Shown one piece after another: positions 1 to 8,203 of a stretch of 25,727 nucleotides of DNA. Every line of letters starts with the position of its first letter. Position 1 is the first letter of the stretch. Under the pieces are notes generated by a model that was not told the DNA's origin, made no database searches, and worked only from the letters and a program-made list of their open reading frames with translations. The translations under genes were made by a program, and so were the position numbers. The DNA is from Anaerolineales bacterium (GTDB lineage Bacteria; Chloroflexota; Anaerolineae; Anaerolineales; Villigracilaceae), in contig JAICRQ010000004.1 of assembly GCA_025966435.1 (NCBI GenBank), positions 1-25,727 of the forward strand. Reading direction: 5' to 3'.

Positions 1-1
1 A

Positions 2-136
2 GCAGCCGTTTTTTACAACTCGGTGCTTTGGATTCACCTGGTGCATCGTCTTGAGCCATTTATGCAAAGATGGAAATATCGGCTCAGCGCAACCATGAAA
101 AGGTTACTTCAAAATTATATCCATGAAACAAATTGA
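2..136 (+). CDS. C-terminal fragment of an unidentified protein (5' end outside window)
   Basis: The reading frame is open from the left edge and stops with TGA at 134-136, giving 44 residues that end in HETN. The fragment has an aromatic stretch (FYNSVLWIHLV) followed by a basic tail (QRWKYR, MKRLLQNY). It overlaps the start of the next gene by 14 nt, as expected for a coupled upstream gene in the same run. No domain can be recognised in so short a tail. It could be the end of a glycosyltransferase, an acyltransferase or an ATP-grasp-type protein; I cannot choose among them. Another frame is also open from the edge to 116, so assignment of this frame rests mainly on the overlap. Confidence 0.4.
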   Translation, partial: AAVFYNSVLWIHLVHRLEPFMQRWKYRLSATMKRLLQNYIHETN

Positions 137-926
137 AGCAAACCAGCCGATCCGGGTCGTGATGTTTGGCAGTGGTCCTGAATTAAACCACGATGCCAAG
201 CAGTTTCTCTGTAGACTGGGAGAGCATCCAGAAATCAAATTTCTTGGCGCGTTCTGCCAGGCGCAGTCCCAGTCATCGCAGGCCGTGTTCATAGACCTGT
301 GGAAGCGTCGAAACTGGCTAGCTTTTCCATTGTTTACTATTTGGGTTATTAATAGGACGATGCGTTTCGTCCTACATCGCCGTGAAGAAATTGCATTGCA
401 GAGAAGCCTAGAAAAAATCTCAGATCGTATCCGGTTTGTCCCTAACATTCATGCTCAGAACGTCTTGGAACAAGTATGTGCTCTGAATCCCGATCTAGGT
501 CTGATTTACGGCAGTCCTATTTTGAAACCAGAACTTTTCGAAATTCCAAGACTTGGCACATTAGGTATCCACCATGGTAAGGTCCCTGAATATCGAGGCA
601 ACAAAACGACATTCTGGGCTATGTACAACGGTGAACGTGTTGCGGGAGTTACCATTCAGAAGGTCAATAGAGGATTGGATACAGGCAGCATCGTCAAAAC
701 AGGGGAGGTCAGTACTCAGGGTCGAGCATATCAGGCTGTGATTCGTGATTTAGAGACTCTGGGCCTGGATTTGTATATGGAGGCGATTCTCGAAGTCAAA
801 CACGGAATTGCGGAATACAGACCACAAAGTGGTGTAAAAGGAAAACTATATCGCAACCCCAAGCCAGGCGACTTTCTCAAGTTCTGGAGCAGGCAAATCA
901 GAAGACGAGTAGGCATCACCAAGTGA
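123..926 (+). CDS. Formyltransferase-fold protein (Fmt/ArnA-N family), atypical catalytic triad
   Basis: The 267-residue protein has the formyltransferase core. A Rossmann-like start (RVVMFGSG, residues 11-18) leads to the signature IHHGKVPEYRG (149-159) and then RGLDTG (183-188). The family uses 10-formyl-tetrahydrofolate to formylate an amino group, in Fmt on Met-tRNA and in ArnA/WbkC/VioF-type enzymes on amino sugars. The catalytic His (H150) and Asp (D186) are present, but the usual Asn two residues before the His is G148. That variant resembles GxxHHG...YRG relatives. Given its position at the head of a glycosyltransferase run, a sugar-modifying role is more likely than initiator-tRNA formylation. 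The start ATG has no clear Shine-Dalgarno; an in-frame ATG at residue 14 is an alternative. Its stop overlaps the next start (GTGA). Family fold is confident; substrate and activity are not. Confidence 0.8.
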   Translation: MKQIEANQPIRVVMFGSGPELNHDAKQFLCRLGEHPEIKFLGAFCQAQSQSSQAVFIDLWKRRNWLAFPLFTIWVINRTMRFVLHRREEIALQRSLEKISDRIRFVPNIHAQNVLEQVCALNPDLGLIYGSPILKPELFEIPRLGTLGIHHGKVPEYRGNKTTFWAMYNGERVAGVTIQKVNRGLDTGSIVKTGEVSTQGRAYQAVIRDLETLGLDLYMEAILEVKHGIAEYRPQSGVKGKLYRNPKPGDFLKFWSRQIRRRVGITK

Positions 927-2137
927 AGATCTGCATTTTTACGGAAACATATTATCCTGTGGTGGGTGGCGGAGAGACTCAGGCACGTTTGTTGGCCGAG
1001 GGCCTCATTTCCCATGGACATTCCGTCATTGTCCTCACCCGCAGGTCTGATAGAGCGTTACGACAGTATGAAAATTATGGCGATGTGAGTGTGTATCGTC
1101 TCGCCCCTATTGGACGTGGACAATTAAAGAAGTGGGGTTTACTTCTTTCCGGCCTTTCAGCGCTTATCCGACTGCGCGATCAGTACGATCTAATTTTTGT
1201 TTCCGGTTATCGAATTATCGGTTTGACGGCCGTCCTGGCTGGGAAGTTGTTTCGAAAGTCAGTTGTCCTCAAAGCGGACAGTCAGGGAGAGATGTCCGGT
1301 GAATTTTTCGAAAGCGGGCTCAGGAAATTTGGCATCTCGCGCTCATCACTACTATTTCGATTATTTCTGGGATTTCGCAATGTGATCTTGAAAAAAGCGG
1401 ATGCATTTTCAACCATCTCACAGGAAATCGCCTCCGAATGGACCTCAAGCAGGGTGCCGCCCAATAAGATTCACTGGATTCCAAACGGTGTGGACACTAC
1501 CCGCTTTGCTCCTGTGGATGCTGAACAGAAATCATCTCTGCGAGAGAAGTTGAACCTGCCCGAAGCCGCCACTATTGCGATCTATACTGGGCGACTTGTA
1601 TCCTACAAAGGTCTGCCGCTATTATTGCAGGTCTGGAATGAAATCCGTTGCAGGCATGAAAATGCCATATTACTGCTGGCTGGAACGGGTGGACTTGACA
1701 TTCACAACTGCGAAGCTCAGTTACACGACTATGTGACATCTGCCGGTTTGGAAAAAAATGTCTGGTTCCTGGGTCCAGTCCAGAATATTCCCGAGTACTT
1801 ACAGGCAGCAGATCTTTTCGTTTTGCCAACGGAAAACGATGCCTTTCCATGTTCCCTCATAGAGGCTATGGCCTGTGGGCTACCTGTCGTCACGACGCCG
1901 GTGGGCGCGATCAAGACAATCGTTGCACATCAGGAAACTGGCCTGCTTGTGCAGCCCGGAAATCGTCATCAACTTTATGAAGCTCTGGTTTCGATTGTCT
2001 CTGATAAAACATTGGCTTACCGACTGGGACAAGTGGGTCGTCAGAGCGTTGAGGAACGATATTCAGCCGGAAACACCGTCGGGAAATATCTTTCTTTATT
2101 CGAGAGAACATTAAAGCATTTTGCGGATCCTCACTAA
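923..2137 (+). CDS. Glycosyltransferase family 4 (GT-B fold)
   Basis: This 404-residue retaining GT4 transfers a sugar from a nucleotide donor to a lipid-linked acceptor at the cytoplasmic membrane. The N-terminal glycine-rich loop is PVVGGGE (12-18). The C-terminal donor domain shows IPNGVD (186-191), YTGRLVSYKG with R224 and K229, and PTENDAF...LIEAMACG (302-319). In the EX7E position the first acid is D306 rather than Glu, paired with E314; E304 lies two residues before. Start is GTG at 923, overlapping the upstream TGA by 4 nt (GTGA), which implies translational coupling. Length is normal for the family. Donor and acceptor cannot be read from sequence. Confidence 0.92.
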   Translation: MKICIFTETYYPVVGGGETQARLLAEGLISHGHSVIVLTRRSDRALRQYENYGDVSVYRLAPIGRGQLKKWGLLLSGLSALIRLRDQYDLIFVSGYRIIGLTAVLAGKLFRKSVVLKADSQGEMSGEFFESGLRKFGISRSSLLFRLFLGFRNVILKKADAFSTISQEIASEWTSSRVPPNKIHWIPNGVDTTRFAPVDAEQKSSLREKLNLPEAATIAIYTGRLVSYKGLPLLLQVWNEIRCRHENAILLLAGTGGLDIHNCEAQLHDYVTSAGLEKNVWFLGPVQNIPEYLQAADLFVLPTENDAFPCSLIEAMACGLPVVTTPVGAIKTIVAHQETGLLVQPGNRHQLYEALVSIVSDKTLAYRLGQVGRQSVEERYSAGNTVGKYLSLFERTLKHFADPH

Positions 2138-2158
2138 TGCTTATGTGTTTAGAGAGCC

Positions 2159-3109
2159 ATGATTGAAATGATGACTAAAAATCAGGTGTGGGATTCTTCG
2201 AATTCGATCCATAAGATCGAATTCGAACGAAAACCGCTACTGAACGACATTAGTCTTGTTATCCCCACCCTCGGCAGGCCAATCTTGGAACAATGCCTAT
2301 ACTGGATCCTTATGGGCAGCACTTGGCCGGCCTGCTTGATTGTTGTGGAACAAGGCTTGAACCCGGAGGTAGCTGGTTGGCTGGAGCACATGCGGCGGAT
2401 TGGAATACCTGTCCAACATATTCTTTCGACGCAGTGTGGACGCTCTGCAGGAATTAATCGTGGTCTGGAACAGACCCATACTCGTTTTGTCGCCATCACG
2501 GACGATGATTGTTTTGTTGAGAAGAGGTGGCTGAGCAATATGGCAACCAAACTTCAGCAACACCCTCAGGCAGTCATTACTGGCCGGGTAGAAGCCGCGG
2601 GCGAAGATATGATTGTTGTTGTCACGTCCCCGACTCCATCCATCCAAAATCGTCCGAGGCTTAAGTTTGACTCGATGTCCGGCGGCAATATGGGTGCCTC
2701 GCTGGACATCTTCAGAAGGGTGGGGCTGTTCGAGGAAGATCCGGTGATGGCAACCGCGGAGGACGCCGAATGGGCGTACCGCGCGTTGCGCAACGGCTTT
2801 TCCATCCGCTACGAGCCGGACGTGGTTCTCGCGCATTTCGGCTGGCGAGATGATCGGGCACGCGTCAAGCAATATCGTGATTATGCTTTGAGTCATGGAG
2901 GATTTTACGGGAAGTATCTCCGCCGCGGCGATTTGTTCATGCTGGCGCGTGCAGGGGGACATTTCGGGCGTGCGTTGCGAAGGTGGGTGCGCGGGGCTGT
3001 TACAGGAGATACCGAGCTTGCAATGCTGGGAAAGGCATATTGTTTTAATTTGCTGCCGGGTATCCGGGCAGGGATGCGCTCGAAGATGCGGCCAGGATCG
3101 TTGAAATAA
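2159..3109 (+). CDS. Glycosyltransferase family 2 (GT-A fold)
   Basis: This is an inverting GT2 of 316 residues. The core begins at ISLVIPTLGRP (31-41), followed by the nucleotide-binding region GRSAGINRGL (94-103), the metal-binding TDDD (114-117), SGGNMGAS (174-181) and the catalytic-base region TAEDAEW (199-205). About 30 residues precede the core. That leader carries a perfect 13-bp DNA inverted repeat (2197-2227), so either the leader is structured at the RNA level or it is not conserved protein. The ATG at 2159 follows a weak AGAGAG purine stretch; no better downstream ATG precedes the core. The stop shares one base with the flippase start (TAATG). Acceptor unknown. Confidence 0.9.
   Translation: MIEMMTKNQVWDSSNSIHKIEFERKPLLNDISLVIPTLGRPILEQCLYWILMGSTWPACLIVVEQGLNPEVAGWLEHMRRIGIPVQHILSTQCGRSAGINRGLEQTHTRFVAITDDDCFVEKRWLSNMATKLQQHPQAVITGRVEAAGEDMIVVVTSPTPSIQNRPRLKFDSMSGGNMGASLDIFRRVGLFEEDPVMATAEDAEWAYRALRNGFSIRYEPDVVLAHFGWRDDRARVKQYRDYALSHGGFYGKYLRRGDLFMLARAGGHFGRALRRWVRGAVTGDTELAMLGKAYCFNLLPGIRAGMRSKMRPGSLK
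2197..2227 (+). repeat. Perfect 13-bp inverted repeat inside the 5' end of a GT2 gene
   Basis: Arms 2197-2209 and 2215-2227 (TTCGAATTCGATC and its exact complement) are separated by the 5-nt loop CATAA. The RNA would fold into a stable stem 38 nt after the ATG at 2159. There is no U-run after it, so it does not look like an intrinsic terminator. It could affect mRNA processing or ribosome progress, or serve as a palindromic protein-binding site. Confidence 0.8.
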
Positions 3110-4587
3110 TGGAGAACCGTCACGTGCGCGCGGCTGGAAATGCCATGGTTTGGAAGCTTGTCCAGATGGGCGGAGTCAAAATGATTTACCTGATCCGCCT
3201 GCTGGTCCTGGCGATCCTGCTTGTGCCAGCAGATTTTGGTTTGGTGGCAATTGCCACAGCTGCAACAGGATTTCTGCTGAGCGTGACGAACTTCGGTCTG
3301 GTGCCGGCAGTGGTGCAGGCGGAAAGTATGGACGATGCGAAGTATGACGCTGCCTGGACTTTTGATATGGCGCGGTCCTTTCTCGTCGCCACACTTACCA
3401 TCGTTTTTGCGCCGATGATTGCAAACATTTTTGCGGAGCCCCTTGCTGTGCCCATTATCCAGGCACTGGCCTTACGACCGTTTCTTGAGTCGTTGATTAG
3501 TATCAAAATGGCAGCATTGAACAGAGAGCTTTCTTTTCGTCCTTTGGCGTATCTTAAGATCGTGGAAGCGATTGCGAACACGGTAATTTCCGTCTCACTT
3601 GCGAGGTCTGCCGGCGTGTGGGCGATCGTGTTTGGTTCTATCGGTGGCGCCCTATGTATGGTCATAACTTCTTACATTCTTGCTCCTTATCGTCCACGGA
3701 TTTTATTCCACTGGAAAGCAGCCCATTCCCTAATGAATTTCGGAGGCTGGGTCTTTCTCACCAGTTTGATCGCCATGGCGGGTAGCTATGGATTGCGGAT
3801 AGCCATATCGCGGCAATTAGGAGCGGAAGGATTGGGACTATACTTTATTGCAGTGCAGCTTGCATATCTTCCAAACGAAGTTGCTAATGAGGCGGTTGGG
3901 GCTGTGGCGTTTCCATTGTTTGCCCGGTTGCAGGGCAATATAACTCAGGCGACCCGAGTATTTCGTGCCCTGTTTAGCGGTTTGGCAGCAGTAATTTTTC
4001 CCGTCTGTGCGCTGATTATCGTGCTAGCTCCGACCTTGACTCACGATATTCTAGGCCCCAGTTGGGCGGGAACCGAAGAGGTTATCCGAGTTCTCTCTTT
4101 AGTTGTCATCATTGGCACGTTTGGAGAAGTGGCTGTTTCGGTTTTTAAAGGTTTTGGTCAACCATATCGAATCACACTTTTGGAGGTGATTCAATCCTCG
4201 ATCACTATATCCTTCGTATGGGTGCTGACACAGCGCTTTGGGCTGGTGGGGTCTGCGATGGCCTGGTTGCCTGCCGTCCTATTTTCTCAATTGTTAAGTA
4301 TTCGATTTTTGCAGAATATCCTCGATCACCCGCTCCGTGGGTTGCAAAACTCTCTCATCGCGATCTTGGCAGCAAGCGGCTTGTGTTTCATCGTAGCCGT
4401 GACGACAAGTTATTTAATCCCCGGGGTTCTGGGATTGGTCACTGCCGCGGCTCTTGGCGGTGGGGCTGCGATCTTGCTACTATGGATGGCGGATCGACGT
4501 TACAAGTTGGGATTTGCCAATAATTTTGCCTTGGCTTTTCCACAATTTGCTTCCTTGCTTCGGCTGATCCCATCGAGAGCTGAATAA
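3109..4587 (+). CDS. Wzx-type polysaccharide flippase (MOP superfamily, WzxC-like)
   Basis: This 492-residue integral membrane protein is almost entirely hydrophobic helices with short basic loops, consistent with the 12-14 segments of the polysaccharide branch of the MOP exporters. The N-terminal part has the family-type LVPADFGLVAIA (38-49), and a later SYGLRIAISRQLGAEGLG loop resembles the repeat of that element in the second half. The family moves undecaprenyl-linked oligosaccharide repeat units from the inner to the outer face of the membrane. Placement between glycosyltransferases fits this role. The start ATG shares one base with the stop of the preceding gene. A 23-nt gap follows. Exact substrate is unknown. 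Confidence 0.9.
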   Translation: MENRHVRAAGNAMVWKLVQMGGVKMIYLIRLLVLAILLVPADFGLVAIATAATGFLLSVTNFGLVPAVVQAESMDDAKYDAAWTFDMARSFLVATLTIVFAPMIANIFAEPLAVPIIQALALRPFLESLISIKMAALNRELSFRPLAYLKIVEAIANTVISVSLARSAGVWAIVFGSIGGALCMVITSYILAPYRPRILFHWKAAHSLMNFGGWVFLTSLIAMAGSYGLRIAISRQLGAEGLGLYFIAVQLAYLPNEVANEAVGAVAFPLFARLQGNITQATRVFRALFSGLAAVIFPVCALIIVLAPTLTHDILGPSWAGTEEVIRVLSLVVIIGTFGEVAVSVFKGFGQPYRITLLEVIQSSITISFVWVLTQRFGLVGSAMAWLPAVLFSQLLSIRFLQNILDHPLRGLQNSLIAILAASGLCFIVAVTTSYLIPGVLGLVTAAALGGGAAILLLWMADRRYKLGFANNFALAFPQFASLLRLIPSRAE

Positions 4588-4610
4588 GGCACTCTATCTA
4601 ACATCTGGAC

Positions 4611-5567
4611 ATGCAACATCAACCCCTTGTTTCCGTGATCGTTATTTTCTTGAACGCGTCCGACTTTCTTCAGGACGCGATTGAAAGCGTGTTGGCGCAA
4701 ACGTACGAACACTGGGAATTATTGCTAATAGACGATGGATCTACAGATGGCAGTAGCGCGATCGCCACGAGTTTTGCCTCTGAAAACGCAGCGCACATCA
4801 AATACTTTGAGCATGATGGTCATCAAAATTTGGGAATGAGCGCTGCTCGCAATCTTGGCATTCGTAAAGCGAAGGGTGACTATATTGCGTTCCTGGACTC
4901 AGACGACTATTGGTTACCAAACAAACTTGACGTTCAGGTAAGTATCTTGGATTCACAGTCGGAAGCCGGTATGTTGTTTGGCAACACGAAATATTGGTTT
5001 AGCTGGACCGGTCGCCCAGAAGACAGCCAACGAGATTATGTTCCGTCACTTAGGGTTAGTACCCACACTTTATTCCCTCCACCACTTTTGCTTCTCCTAT
5101 TCATACAGGGAAAGGCCGAAGTGCCCTGTACTTGCAGCATTCTGGTGCGCAGGGCTATCGTGGAACAAATTAGTGGCTTCGAGGACGACTTCCGAGGGAT
5201 GTATGAAGATCAGGCATTTTATGCAAAAATTTGTTTAAGTACGCCAGTTTTGGCAACGGATGATTGTCTGGCTTGGTACCGACAACATCCGAGTTCGAAC
5301 TACTCGACTGCCCTCCACTCAGGTCAGAAACATGTTTACCGATACAGATTTCTCAAATGGTTGGAAACATACTGTCACGAAACACGGGTACAAGATACAA
5401 GAGTCTGGGAGGCGGTTCGACGTCAACTGTGGCTCTACGAAAGTAATTCTCACCAGAAGCTTCCCGGATTCATCCAGAATCGCATCCGCTGGATTAAAAA
5501 ATGGATACTCAAGGTGGAAGAACGGGTTTTGCCATCCATCTTGCGAGATCGGCTATGGATACGCTAA
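4611..5567 (+). CDS. Glycosyltransferase family 2 (GT-A fold)
   Basis: This 318-residue protein has a textbook GT2 N-terminus: VSVIVIFLNASDFL (7-20), the donor-binding LLIDDGSTDGS (38-48), GMSAARNLGI (75-84) and the metal-binding FLDSDDYW (94-101). The acceptor half has VPCTCSILVRR followed by MYEDQAFY (197-204), which supplies the catalytic acid pair, and WYRQHPSS (222-229). These features resemble EpsE/WcaA-type enzymes that add one sugar to a lipid-linked intermediate. The C-terminal 60 residues are basic and could bind the membrane. A 99-nt gap, the longest on this strand, separates it from the acyl-transfer module. Confidence 0.92.
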   Translation: MQHQPLVSVIVIFLNASDFLQDAIESVLAQTYEHWELLLIDDGSTDGSSAIATSFASENAAHIKYFEHDGHQNLGMSAARNLGIRKAKGDYIAFLDSDDYWLPNKLDVQVSILDSQSEAGMLFGNTKYWFSWTGRPEDSQRDYVPSLRVSTHTLFPPPLLLLLFIQGKAEVPCTCSILVRRAIVEQISGFEDDFRGMYEDQAFYAKICLSTPVLATDDCLAWYRQHPSSNYSTALHSGQKHVYRYRFLKWLETYCHETRVQDTRVWEAVRRQLWLYESNSHQKLPGFIQNRIRWIKKWILKVEERVLPSILRDRLWIR

Positions 5568-5612
5568 TAGACGTGTCGAAATGATTTCCTCAGCGCTCTC
5601 TACTAGGCAGGG

Positions 5613-5626
5613 GTGTCGGGCGACAC
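5613..5626 (+). repeat. Short palindromic hairpin ahead of the SGNH gene
   Basis: GTGTCG (5613-5618) and CGACAC (5621-5626) are exact complements separated by GG. In RNA the realistic fold is a 5-bp stem with a GGGC loop. It sits in the 99-nt gap between a GT2 gene and the TTG-started SGNH gene, 40 nt before that start. No U-run follows, so a terminator is unlikely. Confidence 0.4.
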
Positions 5627-5655
5627 TTATTGAAGACGAACCCTTCGCCTCCTTT

Positions 5656-5660
5656 GAGGA
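5656..5660 (+). promoter_or_regulatory. Shine-Dalgarno site supporting a TTG start
   Basis: GAGGA lies 6 nt before the TTG at 5667 and fixes that codon as the start of the SGNH protein. The bases before it (CCTC at 5649-5652) could pair with GAGG through a 3-nt loop and partly mask the site, though the stem is only 4 bp. Confidence 0.55.
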
Positions 5661-5666
5661 TTTCAA

Positions 5667-6749
5667 TTGAAATCTGCAACGCTCCAGATCACAACAGCCA
5701 CCAGAAAAACTGTCTGGTTTACAGTACTTCTGTTCCTCTTGCTCATTGCTATTGCTGAATGGATTGCGCGCTCCCAATCGTTTCAGGGAACTCTTACTCC
5801 ACCAAGAATGGGTTCCCATCATTATCAACTGGGACACAAACTAGCGTTACTCGATCTGCTAGCTCGAAAGGCGGGCCATGTTGACTGTATTATGCTGGGG
5901 AGCTCCATGGTGGACACGGGCTTTAGTCCGAAAGCCTTTCAAGCTGGGTATAAAGAAATAACGGGGCGGGATATTCACTGTTTTAACTTTGGCATCGATG
6001 CATCTTCGGCGGCCAGCACAGCAGCCCTGACTAGGATTATCGTCGAAGAGTATCACCCCGGTCTCCTAATTATTGGTACGGATGCCCGCGATTACGCCGT
6101 TCCGAGAGAAGATCCCGATCCTGCTGTAGTCCTAAATACACCATGGGTCGCCTACCGGCAGGGTAATTTTTCTTTGGAGGGTTGGCTGCTGGATCATTCC
6201 TACCTGTATCGGTATCGACAACATCTCGGCCGACTCGCTCGATTCCAATTTGAAGACACGCTTCGGTCCTACACAAAACCGAACTACGAAATTCTACCGA
6301 ATGGTTTTACTCCACATAACAAAGTCAGCACCTACATCAACGATCCCCCGAGGATGGGGGATACCTCGTTTGAGATCACATACTATACGCGGATTTACTC
6401 CTCTTACCAGATGCTCCCTGAAAATCTGGAGGGGCTAGAAACCATAATGGGTAATAACAAATCGGGTATGCAAGTGATCCTCGTGGAAATGCCCGTGCCG
6501 GACGGGCTGTATTATTTCTTCGGCGATCGCGAATCAGATTACAAACGGTTTCTCACCCGAGTCGGTGAACTGGCGACGCTGCATCGCATTCCATTCTGGC
6601 AAACCGAACCTCTGGATTTCATTCCCGATCATGGTTGGGTGGATTACAGTCACCTCAACAAGACGGGAGCAGAAATATTCAGCACATGGTTGGGCCGGCA
6701 GGTCGGAACTGCGGAACAGAGAGGGAGCCTCAAGAGCTTCCAGCCATAA
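5667..6749 (+). CDS. Membrane-anchored SGNH/AlgX-like acyltransferase partner
   Basis: The 360-residue protein has one N-terminal membrane segment (about 15-35), so the rest should lie outside the cytoplasmic membrane. The SGNH-type active site is visible: block I MLGSSMVD (76-83) with S80 as the likely nucleophile, block II FNFGID (106-111), and the C-terminal catalytic pair in VDYSHLN (325-331), D326 and H329. AlgX/AlgJ-like proteins take an acetyl group delivered by an MBOAT protein and place it on exported polysaccharide. The MBOAT gene follows at once, which supports that pairing. The block I Asp of classical GDSL enzymes is Ser here (GSS), common among these partners. The TTG start is preceded by GAGGA. 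A peptidoglycan or lipid esterase is a weaker alternative. Confidence 0.82.
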   Translation: MKSATLQITTATRKTVWFTVLLFLLLIAIAEWIARSQSFQGTLTPPRMGSHHYQLGHKLALLDLLARKAGHVDCIMLGSSMVDTGFSPKAFQAGYKEITGRDIHCFNFGIDASSAASTAALTRIIVEEYHPGLLIIGTDARDYAVPREDPDPAVVLNTPWVAYRQGNFSLEGWLLDHSYLYRYRQHLGRLARFQFEDTLRSYTKPNYEILPNGFTPHNKVSTYINDPPRMGDTSFEITYYTRIYSSYQMLPENLEGLETIMGNNKSGMQVILVEMPVPDGLYYFFGDRESDYKRFLTRVGELATLHRIPFWQTEPLDFIPDHGWVDYSHLNKTGAEIFSTWLGRQVGTAEQRGSLKSFQP

Positions 6750-6764
6750 ACGAATTGCTTGTCA

Positions 6765-8195
6765 ATGACCATTACTTTCATAAACTTTTTGATGTTGACT
6801 GCCTTGGCAGTAGCGGTTTACTATCTGTTGCCCTTACGTCCCCAGAATATCTGGCTCTTGTTTGTTTCCTATTGCTTTATCGTTTCCTGGGACTGGACGT
6901 TTGCTGTTGTCTTGGGACTGATAACCGCCCTCAATTTGCTTCTCGCACCACACTTACGAATCAACAATCAAGGCCAGCGCGGATTACTATGGTTGGGCAT
7001 CGTCTTCAATGTTCTGACTTTGATCTTTTTTCGCGCGGCCGGTTTCTTTTTACCGGAACTGGAAGCTCTGTTGGAGTCCATGGGACTCTCTACTGAGACG
7101 GGCGGTTTCCAGATTCTGGTTCCACTTGGTCTTTCTTACTATACACTGCAGACCATTTCTTACCTGGTGGATGTGTATCGTGGCCAACTGAAGGCTGAGT
7201 CCGATTTCGTCAATTTTGCGCTGTATCTGGCTTACTTCCCGAAATTGCTTGCCGGTCCCATGGAACGGGCACGTGCTTTCCTGCCAAAACTAGCGCAGCC
7301 GCGTACGGTTGACAATCGTGTGATTGCCCAAAGTGTGATGCTCATCTTCGTCGGACTGGTACGCAAACTGATTATTGCGGATACATTAACGGCTTCCTTT
7401 CTGCCCGATGTTTTTGAAGCTCCCGCAAAATATACTCCTCCTGAGCTCGTGGTTTGGCTGGCCATCTACGCGTTTGCCCTATACAATGACTTTGCTGGAT
7501 ACACGGACATGGCTCGCGGCATCAGTGGTTTCTTCGGAATTCATTTATCTCCCAATTTTCGGGCACCATACTTTTCACGGAATTTCACCGAATTCTGGAA
7601 GCGATGGCATATCACCCTGTCTGAGTGGCTGCGGGACTATATCTATTACCCCATCAGCCGGGCAATCAGCCGCTCCAACTCTAGATACCGGAGCCTTGCA
7701 AACCTGGTTATGCCTCCTCTGATCACGATGTTAGTCAGTGGAATGTGGCATGGCTTGAGTCTTCATATGTTCTTCTGGGGAGGGTTGCACGGATCTTATC
7801 TCATTGTTGAACGTATTCCTGCCTTGTGGCGACCGATTGTTTCTCCACAGCATCAGCCTCTATGGAGGCAGTGGCTTGGGATGACCGTCGTTTTTTCCCT
7901 CATGACTCTGGCCTGGGTACCTTTTCGCTGGGAGTTACCTGCAGCGTTGCAGTTGTGGGAAGCATTGCTTAACTGGTCAGATGCAGCCATCCGATATCGT
8001 CGAATGCTCCTTGTCCTGCCGCTCCTGCTGGGTTCCTTGGTGATAGATTTCATCCAGCACTGGAGTGAGGATGAATTTATCTTTTTGAAATGGCCCTCTT
8101 TGACGAAAGCTGCCTGTATGGCAACTGTGTTATTTTTGATCTTTATTCTGACGGCGGGGGATTTTGAACAACCGTTTGTATACCAGGCTTTTTAG
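6765..8195 (+). CDS. MBOAT-family O-acyltransferase (AlgI/DltB-like)
   Basis: This 476-residue polytopic membrane protein has MBOAT signatures: PLGLSYYTLQTISYLVD (120-136), YFPKLLAGPMERA, the FWKRWHITLSEWLRDYIYYP block (277-296) and the catalytic-histidine region SGMWHGLSLHMFFWGGLHG (325-343), with H329 as the conserved His. Such proteins move acetyl groups from cytoplasmic acetyl-CoA across the membrane to an extracytoplasmic acceptor protein. Immediate coupling with the SGNH gene mirrors AlgI with AlgJ/AlgX. I chose ATG at 6765 because neither it nor the in-frame TTG at 6759 has a clear ribosome site; the TTG adds two residues. The end overlaps the Shine-Dalgarno of the sulfotransferase. 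Acetyl is the likely group, but other short acyl groups are possible. Confidence 0.93.
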   Translation: MTITFINFLMLTALAVAVYYLLPLRPQNIWLLFVSYCFIVSWDWTFAVVLGLITALNLLLAPHLRINNQGQRGLLWLGIVFNVLTLIFFRAAGFFLPELEALLESMGLSTETGGFQILVPLGLSYYTLQTISYLVDVYRGQLKAESDFVNFALYLAYFPKLLAGPMERARAFLPKLAQPRTVDNRVIAQSVMLIFVGLVRKLIIADTLTASFLPDVFEAPAKYTPPELVVWLAIYAFALYNDFAGYTDMARGISGFFGIHLSPNFRAPYFSRNFTEFWKRWHITLSEWLRDYIYYPISRAISRSNSRYRSLANLVMPPLITMLVSGMWHGLSLHMFFWGGLHGSYLIVERIPALWRPIVSPQHQPLWRQWLGMTVVFSLMTLAWVPFRWELPAALQLWEALLNWSDAAIRYRRMLLVLPLLLGSLVIDFIQHWSEDEFIFLKWPSLTKAACMATVLFLIFILTAGDFEQPFVYQAF

Positions 8196-8198
8196 GGA
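8194..8198 (+). promoter_or_regulatory. Shine-Dalgarno site supporting a TTG start
   Basis: AGGGA overlaps the TAG stop of the MBOAT gene and sits 5 nt before TTG at 8204, fixing that unusual start for the sulfotransferase and suggesting coupling between the two genes. Confidence 0.6.
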
Positions 8199-8203
8199 TT
8201 GTT

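Noticed and set aside
123..926. Methionyl-tRNA formyltransferase (fmt)
   Set aside because: It lacks the catalytic Asn, the tRNA-binding C-terminal domain typical of Fmt is not recognisable, and it sits in a glycosyltransferase run without def or other translation genes.
2297..2962. Long open frame on the minus strand (221 codons) opposite a GT2 gene
   Set aside because: It lies fully inside a gene with complete GT2 motifs, has no recognisable domain and no plausible ribosome site. It is a shadow of codon bias.
3186..3665. Open minus-strand frame of 159 codons opposite the flippase
   Set aside because: Low-complexity Ala/Thr/Ile/Arg composition mirrors the hydrophobic codons of the flippase on the other strand; no independent support.
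5260..5670. Open plus-strand frame spanning the end of a GT2 gene and the 99-nt gap
   Set aside because: Most of it is out-of-frame GT2 sequence; the gap part carries no domain and ends inside the next gene's start.
6635..7096. Plus-strand frame bridging the SGNH and MBOAT genes
   Set aside because: It overlaps the clear ends of both proteins in another frame and has no family features.
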